A DNA stretch of 44,235 nucleotides from Armatimonadota bacterium. Its GTDB lineage: Bacteria > Armatimonadota > UBA5829 > JAUSEB01. Shown in pieces: positions 1 through 6,812 of the stretch (position 1 is its first letter; the number at the start of each line of letters is the position of its first letter). A model generated the notes under the pieces. That model saw only the letters and a program-made list of their open reading frames with translations, was not told the origin of the DNA and searched no databases. The position numbers and the translations under genes are program-made. The stretch is from positions 1 to 44,235 of the forward strand of contig JAUSGG010000192.1 in the NCBI GenBank assembly GCA_030649165.1. Reading direction: 5' to 3'.

Positions 1-11
1 GAACAGTTACC

Positions 12-323
12 GTAACAGTTCAGGAATAGGGAGTAAGCGCCGCTGAATGTCATTTCGAGTGGAGCGCCAGCGGAGTCGAGAAATCTGCTTCTCTCGCACC
101 GTGCCTCCGGGAAAAGCAGATTCCTCGTTCCTCCTAATGAAGCGCCCCATTTCGGGATTTCCGGGTTGGGACCCGAAGTTGTCCGCTATAGCACGCGTAT
201 GGCGCCCAACCCTCAAATCCCGAAACAACGGGGTGGTTCCTTTCCGAAATAATCCCGATCCATCGGGATCACTTGCTCGGAATGACGTCGCCGGTAGGTA
301 ATCACCATTCCTGAACTCTTACC
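12..323. repeat. MITE-like element A with terminal inverted repeats
   Basis: The left end GTAACAGTTCAGGAATAGG and the right end ACCATTCCTGAACTCTTACC are inverted copies of each other. The same termini bound the elements at 23862-24018 and 38863-39018. AGTTACC occurs directly on both sides (5-11 and 324-330), a possible 7-bp target duplication. The interior differs from the other two copies. It contains an inverted AATCTGCTT (82-90 / 114-122) and the nested repeat at 149-272. There is no coding capacity, so mobility would need a transposase supplied in trans. Confidence 0.6.
149..272 (-). repeat. Dispersed hairpin repeat, copy 1 (inverted relative to 35303-35423)
   Basis: The reverse complement matches 35303-35423 along its length. 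Both copies carry a long stem whose arms read GTTTCGGGATTTGAGGGTTG and CAACCCGGAAATCCCGAAAC (or close variants), followed by a conserved TATTTCGGAAAGGAACCA block. The central 30 or so bases of the loop differ between copies. Conserved arms with a diverged loop suggest that the folded form, or the ends, is what is kept. Confidence 0.6.
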
Positions 324-553
324 AGTTACCCGCCGGCGTTCCAAGGGTGTCTGCCGTATAATATCTGTGGGCGCGTTATCTTCTACCAAAGAGCGGGCGA
401 CACAGATTTGGCCCGCCGCCCCGGTCTGCGCTTATGCGCCATTATGGGCATCTCCTTAAGAAACGCGCCCACCTCCATCCGCTCCTATCTGTATTTATCT
501 GTGGCCAAAAATCCCATCACGTCGGCGTTCATCGGCGGTTCCCAACTCTACGG

Positions 554-2293
554 TCACGCCGCTTTCGCCAGCGCCCCGCGTTTCCGCGGCCGTTTCTGCA
601 ACTCCTGCAGCGAGAGCGCGTTGAGCACATCCTTCTTCTCAATCCAACCCCGCCGGGCGGTGGCGACGCCGTAGCGCATGAACGCGAACTGGCCGGTGGT
701 GTGCGAGTCGGAGTCGATAGCGACCGTGACTCCGAGTCGTTTGGCAAGGCGCGCGTCGGAATCCCTGAGGTCGAGCCGGTCTGGCTGCGAGTTGATCTCC
801 AGAGCGACGCCGGTCCGCGCGGCGACTTTCATCACCGCCTCCAGGTCAACATCGTAGGGCTCGCGTTTGCCGATCAGCCGCCCGGTCGGATGGCCGATCA
901 CGTCCACGTGCGGGTTTTCGGCGGCGGCTATCATCCGCTGCGTCAGCTTCTCCCTGCTTTGCGCGAACCCGCTGTGGATCGAGGCGGTTACGAGGTCGAA
1001 CCGGCTGACAACTTCATCGTCGTAGTCGAGCGTCCCGTCGCTCCGGATGTTGACCTCGATGCCCGTGAGGATGCGAAAGCCCGATGTCTTCGCGTTCAGC
1101 AGCCGGATTCTCCGGCGCTGCTCTTCGATCCGCTCGACCGTCAGTCCTTTGATGAAGCCCATCGAGACGGAGTGGTCGGAGATGACCAGATACTCGTAAC
1201 CCCGCTCGCGCGCCGCCTGGGCCATATCCTCCAGCGAATCGCTTCCGTCCGACCATTTCGTGTGCGCGTGCAAATCGCCTTTGATGTCCTCAAGCTCGAC
1301 CAGCTTCGGCAGCCGGCCCGAAGCCGCTGCCTCGATCTCCCCCGCCCTCTCTCTCAGCTCCGGCGGTATCCACTCCAGCCCGATCGCGCGGTAGACGCCT
1401 TCCTCGTCCTCGCCCGCGACGCGCTCTTTCGTCTTAACACGGAAGACGCCGTATTCGTTCACCTTCAGCCCCTGGTGTTCGGCAAGCGCCCGGACCTGTA
1501 TATTGTGGTCCTTCGAGCCGGTGAAATACTGCAAAGCCGCGCCGTAAGACTCCGGGGGGACGACGCGCAGGTCCATCTGGAGATCGGAGTGCGTCAGGAT
1601 GCTCGCCTTGGTCGGGCCTCTGGCGAGGACCAGCCTGACGACCGGAAGGGCCGCAAATGCGTCGATGGCGGCGTCGGGCTCGTTCGATGAGGCCAGTATG
1701 TCGATATCGCCGATCGTCTCCTTCATCCGCCGGATGCTGCCGCACACCTCTACCTTGAGGATTTGCTCGTGCGAGCGCAGGAGTCCAACAACTTCCTCCG
1801 CGGCGGGAAGGGCCGTGCCGAGAAGGAGCCTCGATGACGCCTGCCTGACACGGTGGATTCCCAGCAGCACGTTCTCCTCGGTCTTCTCATGGACACCGGG
1901 CAGGTTGCACAGCCTGTGGGATTTCGCGGCATCTTCGAGCTGATCCAGGGTGCTTATGCCGAGTTCCCGGAAGAAAAGTTGGGCCTTCTTCGCGCCGACG
2001 CCCGGTATTCCCATGATTTCCGCCATGCCGGGCGCGACCGACTTGGCCAGCTCATCGAAATAGCTCGACTTGCCGGTCTGGAGGTATTCCTGTACCTTCT
2101 CGGCGATGCTCTCGCCGACGCCGTGAATCTCCTTCAGCCGGTCCTCCCGGGCGGCGGCGGCGATGTCTTCGGGAAGGCTCTCAATTCGTCGCGCCGCCTC
2201 GTGGTACGCGCGGATTTTGAACTGATTCTCGTTCTTGAGCTCCAAAAGATCGGCGATATTGTTCAACAAATGGGCCACTTGCTCGTTTTTCAT
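554..2293 (-). CDS. polX: DNA polymerase/3'-5' exonuclease PolX
   Basis: Family X DNA polymerase fused to a PHP phosphoesterase, a gap-filling and base-excision repair enzyme, 579 aa, as long as bacterial PolX normally is. The N-terminal region (about 1-150) has helix-hairpin-helix motifs, including IPGVGAKKAQ and LPGVHEKTEENV. The palm starts near residue 185 with GSIRRMKETIGDIDIL, holding two metal-binding aspartates; the third is in the following QMDLRVV. From about residue 338 a PHP domain shows DLHAHTKWSDG, SDHS, GIEVN, IGHPTG and IDSDSH, all metal ligands of active PHP nucleases. The ATG at 2293 starts the conserved helical N-terminus; the frame extends 85 codons further upstream but that stretch is repeat-derived. 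It appears to be monocistronic. Confidence 0.93.
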   Translation of the reverse strand: MKNEQVAHLLNNIADLLELKNENQFKIRAYHEAARRIESLPEDIAAAAREDRLKEIHGVGESIAEKVQEYLQTGKSSYFDELAKSVAPGMAEIMGIPGVGAKKAQLFFRELGISTLDQLEDAAKSHRLCNLPGVHEKTEENVLLGIHRVRQASSRLLLGTALPAAEEVVGLLRSHEQILKVEVCGSIRRMKETIGDIDILASSNEPDAAIDAFAALPVVRLVLARGPTKASILTHSDLQMDLRVVPPESYGAALQYFTGSKDHNIQVRALAEHQGLKVNEYGVFRVKTKERVAGEDEEGVYRAIGLEWIPPELRERAGEIEAAASGRLPKLVELEDIKGDLHAHTKWSDGSDSLEDMAQAARERGYEYLVISDHSVSMGFIKGLTVERIEEQRRRIRLLNAKTSGFRILTGIEVNIRSDGTLDYDDEVVSRFDLVTASIHSGFAQSREKLTQRMIAAAENPHVDVIGHPTGRLIGKREPYDVDLEAVMKVAARTGVALEINSQPDRLDLRDSDARLAKRLGVTVAIDSDSHTTGQFAFMRYGVATARRGWIEKKDVLNALSLQELQKRPRKRGALAKAA

Positions 2294-2306
2294 GGCAACC
2301 CTATGC

Positions 2307-2327
2307 GGGCGAACACAAGGTTCGCCC
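2307..2327. repeat. GGGCGAAC hairpin repeat
   Basis: Perfect 8-bp stem (2307-2314 with 2320-2327) and a 5-base loop, followed by CTAC. It sits 14 bases upstream of the polX start codon, so it would lie in the polX leader. Confidence 0.5.
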
Positions 2328-2485
2328 CTACGGTGCTTACATTTGTGTGATACCCAGGGCGGCGGACGATAACGCCGAAGTTGGTTGAACGAGGAAAGGG
2401 AGAAAGATGGGAAAGGAGGAAATGATTGAGCGCGGGTTGCAGGCCGGGTGCGCGTCAAGATTGTGGTATTGGTGGCGATCATATA

Positions 2486-2592
2486 TGGAGTGCGGCGGCT
2501 CGACGCCGCCTTTGGTGAGTTGGAACTCCGTATAGTGAAGTGAAACAAGCGCCGATAGGCTCGTCAAAGCGGCGTCGAGCCGCCGCACTCCA
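2486..2592. repeat. 107-bp inverted-repeat element
   Basis: The left arm begins TGGAGTGCGGCGGCTCGACG (2486-2515). The right arm (2564-2592) is its near-perfect reverse complement, ending CGAGCCGCCGCACTCCA. Each arm also contains a smaller palindrome around GGCGTCGAGCCGCC. The loop of about 48 bases has no coding potential. This is compatible with a REP-like or MITE-like element. Confidence 0.6.
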
Positions 2593-2701
2593 AAGCAGGT
2601 CCACGCAAGAAGGTTAAGTTGAGTCTTACCATAATCGTGACGTGCACCCTTGCAGGCCGGCGATCAATGCCATACAATAACCCTAAGTGAGACATCTCTG
2701 G

Positions 2702-3265
2702 CTACGTTCCGAACCCCTCAAGCGCCGGATGGCGCAACTGCTCCGTTATCATCCCCCACGCCCGTTCGCAATCCTCGTTCGACACGAGCGGTTGGAAGCC
2801 GAAGTCCAGGTATATCTTTATCGCCGCGAGACGTGTTGAAAGTGTCTTCAGGTAAGCCCTTTCGTGTGATTCCACCAATCGCGCCATGACCGCTCCGACG
2901 AGGGACCGGCCCAGCCCGCGCCCGTGGTATTCGGGCCGGATGCCTACCCAATGGACTCTGCCGTAATCCTGTCCCAGGAAGTCGGTATCATACCAGGCGG
3001 TTGCGGTTCCAATGGCATAGCCGGTGTCGGTCTCCATGAAGAACCCGCGCGACTCTATGCCCTCGATATCAACGCCGAAGTCGGAGTCGAACCGTTCCAA
3101 CGCCAGGTCGAGGTTGCCGTCGAACTCGTCGGCCGCTACCTCGATCTCCGCCCACAATCGCTCTTCGCCGCGCTTGAAATAGCGAATGCGGAAACCGGCG
3201 GGAAGGTCGTAGGACGGCAGATTCTCCAGGTTGCCGCGGACCATAGTGACCGAGATTTGCTCCAT
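2702..3265 (-). CDS. GNAT family N-acetyltransferase
   Basis: 187 aa. The C-terminal half carries the acetyl-CoA-binding signature of the GNAT fold, VGIRPEYHGRGLGRSLV (about residues 108-125), followed by a helix and the usual late strand (YLDFGFQPL). The N-terminal half (about 1-95) does not resemble a second GNAT domain clearly enough to name. The acceptor substrate cannot be read from the sequence. The ATG at 3265 is preceded by a weak TGAGGT. It stands alone, downstream of polX on the same strand but separated by 408 bases with repeats, so co-transcription with polX is unlikely. Confidence 0.85.
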   Translation of the reverse strand: MEQISVTMVRGNLENLPSYDLPAGFRIRYFKRGEERLWAEIEVAADEFDGNLDLALERFDSDFGVDIEGIESRGFFMETDTGYAIGTATAWYDTDFLGQDYGRVHWVGIRPEYHGRGLGRSLVGAVMARLVESHERAYLKTLSTRLAAIKIYLDFGFQPLVSNEDCERAWGMITEQLRHPALEGFGT

Positions 3266-3473
3266 ATCGCGACCTCAGGGTGTTTATTAGCCCGCAGGTG
3301 GCGCTTATCCTGCACGGGGGTTCGGGGGAGAACGCAGATTAACACGGATGGGGGAGAGGAGCTTGATGATCATTCTTTTCACTCCACTTCCTTGGGGAGC
3401 CGCGGTCGCCGAACCCGATTTACCCCACCCCTTCCCTCCCCCGATTTAGAGGTTGGAAGTTAGAGGTCGGGCT

Positions 3474-3512
3474 CAACCCTCACCCCAGCCATCTCCCTTC
3501 CAGGGAGAGGGA
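3474..3512. repeat. CT-rich palindrome copy
   Basis: Member of the CCCTCACCCC...CTCTCCCTnnnAGGGAGAGG family. The stem here is TCTCCCT (3492-3498) with AGGGAGA (3502-3508). Confidence 0.55.
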
Positions 3513-3573
3513 GTTTACGCTCGATTCCCTCCCTCCGATCTCTCCACTCCCCCCACTCCTTACAAAAAAACTG

Positions 3574-3602
3574 TTGACACTCGCTTGCTAATGGGGTATA
3601 GT
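3574..3602 (+). promoter_or_regulatory. Near-consensus housekeeping sigma promoter
   Basis: TTGACA at 3574-3579, a 17-base spacer, then TATAGT at 3597-3602: a perfect -35 and one mismatch in the -10. The expected start is near 3609. The first gene is almost 500 bases downstream, and a T-run after GC-rich stems lies at about 3827-3833, so the immediate product looks like an RNA. Confidence 0.8.
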
Positions 3603-3608
3603 ATCTGT

Positions 3609-3835
3609 GAGGCCGATGGCGGCCCGCTTAAAGACACCAGGTCTCGCGCGTTTCGGCGAAGTCTCGCGCGAGATGGACGAAGGAGAGTCCACCCAGGCAA
3701 TGTGCGCCCGCGGTGGATTTGTTTTTTTCAGCGGACAACGCGGCAGCGGTCCGCGCGTAACTCTAAGAGATTCAGAGCATTTTCGACGAAGGCGTCTTCT
3801 CCGCGGCAACAGGAGCGGGGAAGGGGCCTTTTTGT
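3609..3835 (+). ncRNA. Candidate structured RNA of about 225 nt
   Basis: The segment starts at the expected start site of a near-consensus promoter and ends in GGGGCC plus five T. The ends can pair (AGGCC near 3610 with GGCCT near 3827; CCCGC near 3624 with GCGGG near 3816). Inside are strong hairpins: TCTCGCGCG with CGCGCGAGA, TGGAC with GTCCA, CCACC with GGTGG, and GCGGAC with GTCCGC. This rod-like layout would suit a 6S-like RNA, but I recognise no conserved sequence of 6S, SRP, tmRNA or RNase P RNA. It could instead be a terminator-controlled leader of the mvhD/metF/glt/hdr block. Short reading frames here lack ribosome-binding sites. Confidence 0.5.
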
Positions 3836-4104
3836 ATTTGGGATTTGACAGGCGTTTTCCGCGGGGGGTTCAGGGAAGAACTTGAACGCGGATAAATACA
3901 GATAAACACGGATAGAGCGATTGTGGGGAGCGATGGAGAGCCGCGGTCGAGTGCGGCAGGGGGTCAGGAGCAGGCTGTCTCAGAAGGCCAACGGAAGCCT
4001 CATTGTATCACCCTCACCCCATTCGCTTCGCTCAGGGCAGGCTCTAACCCTCTGCCCTCAAGGGGGAGGGGATAACTGGGCGCTTGATCCGAACGGGGGA
4101 CTTG
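3836..4104. other. Repeat-rich gap before the large redox operon
   Basis: It holds an array of the GATAAACACGGAT type (3883-3914) and a CT-rich palindrome copy (4011-4073) that ends about 20 bases before the ribosome-binding site of the first gene. I see no convincing promoter directly in front of the operon. Confidence 0.5.
4011..4073. repeat. CT-rich palindrome copy with CATTCGCTTCGCTCAGGGC block
   Basis: Contains the same interior block as elements B and C (CCATTCGCTTCGCTCAGGGC, then AGGCTCTAACCCTCT) but without their terminal inverted repeats. Confidence 0.55.
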
Positions 4105-4107
4105 ATG

Positions 4108-4527
4108 ATGAGCAGTAGAAACGGCAAGTCGGGCGTGTATGTGTATTTCTGCGGAAACGGCGAGCACGGGAGAGAGCTGCCCTCGGCGCTGGCTGAGTTC
4201 GAGACCAAATCCGGCGCCCATATCGAGGCTGTGCCGTGCACGGGACGAATCGACCCGCGCTACGTGCTGAAGGCGTTCGAGTCCGGAGCGGAGGCGGTCT
4301 GCGTGCTGGCCTGCCCCACCGGTCACTGCAAGACGCTTCAGGGAAACCTTCGCGCCGCGCGCCGGATCGAGCTTGCGCGCGAAATGCTCGCTGAGGCTGG
4401 GCTTAAGCCCGACGCCGCGCAGATTTTCCTGCCGGCGAGTCCCGAAGAGGACACATTGAACGCGGCGGTGGAAACCGTCGCCCGGTTTATTAGACACGCG
4501 CAGCAGGAGGAGGCCCTGGTTTCATGA
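4108..4527 (+). CDS. MvhD-like hydrogenase iron-sulfur subunit, degenerate N-terminus
   Basis: About 139 aa of the MvhD/FlpD family, small [2Fe-2S] proteins that pass electrons to HdrA. Family motifs are visible as PCTGRIDPRYVLKAFESGA and ACPTGHCKTLQGN. However, the N-terminal cluster motif, CCHYC in the second copy of this window (17188-17613), is reduced to FCGNGEHG with one cysteine, so cluster binding may be altered. GGGGGA lies 7 bases before ATG 4108; ATG 4105 is an in-frame alternative. Its stop overlaps the metF-like start by four bases (ATGA), so the two are translationally coupled. First gene of the ten-gene block. Confidence 0.8.
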   Translation: MSSRNGKSGVYVYFCGNGEHGRELPSALAEFETKSGAHIEAVPCTGRIDPRYVLKAFESGAEAVCVLACPTGHCKTLQGNLRAARRIELAREMLAEAGLKPDAAQIFLPASPEEDTLNAAVETVARFIRHAQQEEALVS

Positions 4528-5426
4528 GCTCTGAAGGTCTGGCAAAGGCCATTGCCGATAACCGGTTTGTAGTGATGGCGGAGTTCATCCCGCCTCGAAG
4601 CGCCGACGCCGCGGGGGTGAGGGCGGCGGCCGAAGCGCTCAAGGGATCGGTCGACGCTATCTGCGCGGCGGAAAGCCCGGACGGCGCGCGGATGTGCAGC
4701 CTTTCCGCTTGCGGCCATCTGGCGGCCGCCGGCGCGGAGCCGGTCCTGAGCCTGCTGACCCGTGACTGTAACCGCATTGCCCTGCAGGCGGCGATACTGG
4801 GCGCTCGGTCTATGGGCGCGCCAAACATGATGCTCATGTCCGGCAGGCACCAGGCGCTGACCTCTTCCCGGACCGCGCGGGGGGTATTCGATCTCGACCC
4901 AATCCAGCTTATTCGAGTCGCCGACGCTCTGCGCAAGCAGGGCAGGCTTGCCGACGGTCAGACCATCGATTCGCCGATCGATTTCACCCTCGGGACCGAC
5001 ACGAACCCCTTCGCCGATCCGACCGAGCTGCAGGTTATCGCGCTGGACAAGGCCGTATCCGCCGGGGCGGATTTCGTGATCACGCAGCCGGTGTTCAACA
5101 TCGACCGTTTCAACGTGTGGATGACGTACGTCCGCCAGCGTGGGATACACGAGCGGACGTGTATTATCGCGTCGGTGATGCCCATCACATCGTCACAGGA
5201 CGCCGTACATCTCGCCGAAAAGTACAGCCACCTGGATATTCCGGACGCCGTCGTCGAGCGTTTGGAGACGGCCCAGGACCCGATGTCGGCGGGCGTTCAT
5301 CTTGCCGTGGAGACCATCGAGCGAGTGCACAACGTTGAAGGCGTGCGCGGGGTTCACATTATGTCGGGCGAGAACTACGAGCTTGCCGCGAGTGTGCTTT
5401 CATCGAGTGGGCTTACGAGGAGCTAG
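4524..5426 (+). CDS. metF: Methylenetetrahydrofolate reductase, MetF-like
   Basis: 300 aa, about the length of bacterial MetF, a flavin TIM barrel that reduces 5,10-methylene-THF to 5-methyl-THF. The catalytic-Glu motif is present near the N-terminus (AEFIPP, Glu20, where E. coli MetF has FEFFPP). The next landmark, LLTRDCNR (about 77-84), is also clear. The loop where most MetF proteins read GD (E. coli Asp120) reads LMSGRH here (about 105-110), so that aspartate seems absent. It overlaps the upstream mvhD-like gene by four bases. The C-terminal MetV partner is encoded at the far end of the block (17685-18371), so the pair matches the MetFV type used with HdrABC-MvhD in acetogens. Exact substrate is inferred. 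Confidence 0.82.
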   Translation: MSSEGLAKAIADNRFVVMAEFIPPRSADAAGVRAAAEALKGSVDAICAAESPDGARMCSLSACGHLAAAGAEPVLSLLTRDCNRIALQAAILGARSMGAPNMMLMSGRHQALTSSRTARGVFDLDPIQLIRVADALRKQGRLADGQTIDSPIDFTLGTDTNPFADPTELQVIALDKAVSAGADFVITQPVFNIDRFNVWMTYVRQRGIHERTCIIASVMPITSSQDAVHLAEKYSHLDIPDAVVERLETAQDPMSAGVHLAVETIERVHNVEGVRGVHIMSGENYELAASVLSSSGLTRS

Positions 5427-5429
5427 GCC

Positions 5430-6812
5430 ATGCCCGCTAAGTATCACATACATACACGGCCGGCGCCTCCGAGGTTCAAGCCGGTGGGCAAATACGCGAT
5501 CATCGACTGGCGCGAGGACTGTTCGGCCTGCCACAATTGCGTCAAGCGCGAGTGCGCGTACAGTGTCTATAACGACGAGCGCGACCGGCTGCTCCAGTCG
5601 GTGGACTACGTCGATTACCTGTACGAGTGCAAGGGGTGCCTTTGCTGCGTGCAGAGCTGCACGAAGGGCCTGCTGAGCTGGCAGGTGAACCCGCAATACC
5701 TTGCGCTGGGTGACGAAGTCTGGACCGCGGACATCATCTCAAGCACGTGGTATCAGTCGGAAACCGGCGCGATCCCCGTTTCCGGCGCGGGTTACCCTGG
5801 TCCCTTCAGAGGCCCCGGCTTCGATTCGATCCTGACCGACATGTCGGAGATTGTCCGTCCGACCCGCGACGGCATCCACGGCAGGGAGTACATCAGCACG
5901 CAGGTCGATATTGGCCGCAAGCCGATGAGGCTTTCCTTCAATCCCGATGGCTCGCTCGCGACCGATGTCTCGCCTGTCATCGAAATCCCGCTGCCGATCA
6001 TCTTCAACCTGATGCCCTGGCACGAGCTGAGCCTGAACGTCAGCCGGTCGATCATGGACGCCGCGAACGAGTTGGCCACGTACGCGATAAGTGACGAGCC
6101 GGAGCTGCTCGGCCATTCGGCGGCGGTCCCGCACCTGACGGACAGGCAGCCGGCGCCCGCCGGGCGGACTCTGATCGAGTTTGTCGATACGCCGGACGTG
6201 GCCGAACGGATTGCCAGGGCGAAGACGGCGGAGCCAAATCTCCTGGCGATAGTCAAACTGCCGTTGGGATCGGCCTCGATCCAGCGCGCGCTCCAACTGG
6301 CCCGGCAGGGGATAGACGCGCTGCACTGTTACGCGGACTGGCGCGGGATCGTCCAGGACGGCGGCGAGCGCAAGCACATAACCGAGGCCGTCCGCGAGCT
6401 TCACCTTGCCTTTGTCGGCGAGGGAATCAGAGACGAGATCACACTGATCGCAAGCGGCGGGATCTCGATGGCCGAGCACGTGGTCAAGACGATATTGTGC
6501 GGCGCCGACCTGGTCGCCGTGGATGTGCCGCTCATGATCGCACTGGAGTGCAGGGTGTGCATGAACTGCACAGAGGGTCTGAAATGCCCGGTCAAGTTTG
6601 AAGAGATCGACACCGATTATGCCGTGCAGAGGATAGTCAACCTGATGGGCGCGTGGCACAGCCAGCTTTTGGAGATGATGGGCGCGATGGGGATTCGCGA
6701 GGCGCGCCGGCTACGGGGCGAGGTCGGCCGGGCCATGTTCTTCGACGACCTGGAGCGGGAGTGCTTCGGTCCGATCTTCGGGCAAAGAAAGGCGTCGGCG
6801 GAGGTAAGGTGA
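5430..6812 (+). CDS. Glutamate synthase FMN-domain paralogue with ferredoxin head
   Basis: 460 aa. The N-terminus has two cysteine clusters, CSACHNCVKREC (about 31-42) and CKGCLCCVQSC (about 67-77), typical of [4Fe-4S] sites. The body resembles the FMN barrel of archaeal-type glutamate synthase: VRPTRDGIHGREYISTQVDI (about 143-162), LIASGGIS and, at the C-terminus, CRVCMNCTEGLKC (about 374-386), matching the [3Fe-4S] loop. It is shorter than the next gene and lacks the GGGMSFGS and DGSYGGTG motifs seen there, so it looks like a reduced paralogue, perhaps structural or electron-relaying. It starts 3 bases after metF and overlaps the next start by one base (TGATG). Whether it binds FMN is uncertain. 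Confidence 0.75.
   Translation: MPAKYHIHTRPAPPRFKPVGKYAIIDWREDCSACHNCVKRECAYSVYNDERDRLLQSVDYVDYLYECKGCLCCVQSCTKGLLSWQVNPQYLALGDEVWTADIISSTWYQSETGAIPVSGAGYPGPFRGPGFDSILTDMSEIVRPTRDGIHGREYISTQVDIGRKPMRLSFNPDGSLATDVSPVIEIPLPIIFNLMPWHELSLNVSRSIMDAANELATYAISDEPELLGHSAAVPHLTDRQPAPAGRTLIEFVDTPDVAERIARAKTAEPNLLAIVKLPLGSASIQRALQLARQGIDALHCYADWRGIVQDGGERKHITEAVRELHLAFVGEGIRDEITLIASGGISMAEHVVKTILCGADLVAVDVPLMIALECRVCMNCTEGLKCPVKFEEIDTDYAVQRIVNLMGAWHSQLLEMMGAMGIREARRLRGEVGRAMFFDDLERECFGPIFGQRKASAEVR

Larger units (their letters stand above)
1..553. other. Gene-free left end made of repeats
   Basis: No credible gene is visible on either strand. The first 330 bases are a repeat element with terminal inverted repeats (separate entry) that contains a second repeat. 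Bases 331-553 run from its edge to the 3' end of polX. They contain a short piece of the CACAGAT/ATCTGTG repeat family near 484-510 and a TATAAT hexamer at 357-362 with no matching -35. Short reading frames here have no ribosome-binding site and no recognisable motif. Confidence 0.6.
2294..2701. other. Intergenic region with two palindromic repeats
   Basis: No gene is supported in these 408 bases between polX and the GNAT gene. Just upstream of polX lies the hairpin GGGCGAAC-ACAAG-GTTCGCCC (2307-2327). Further on is a long inverted repeat at 2486-2592 (separate entry). The remainder looks unstructured. Confidence 0.6.

Noticed and set aside
434-1690. 418-aa frame opposite polX
   Set aside because: The minus strand encodes PolX with all active-site residues; this frame is a complement shadow rich in Arg and Pro.
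3607-3885. 92-aa frame in the promoter-driven region
   Set aside because: No ribosome-binding site, frame runs through the T-run, and the stretch folds into hairpins; RNA is the better reading.
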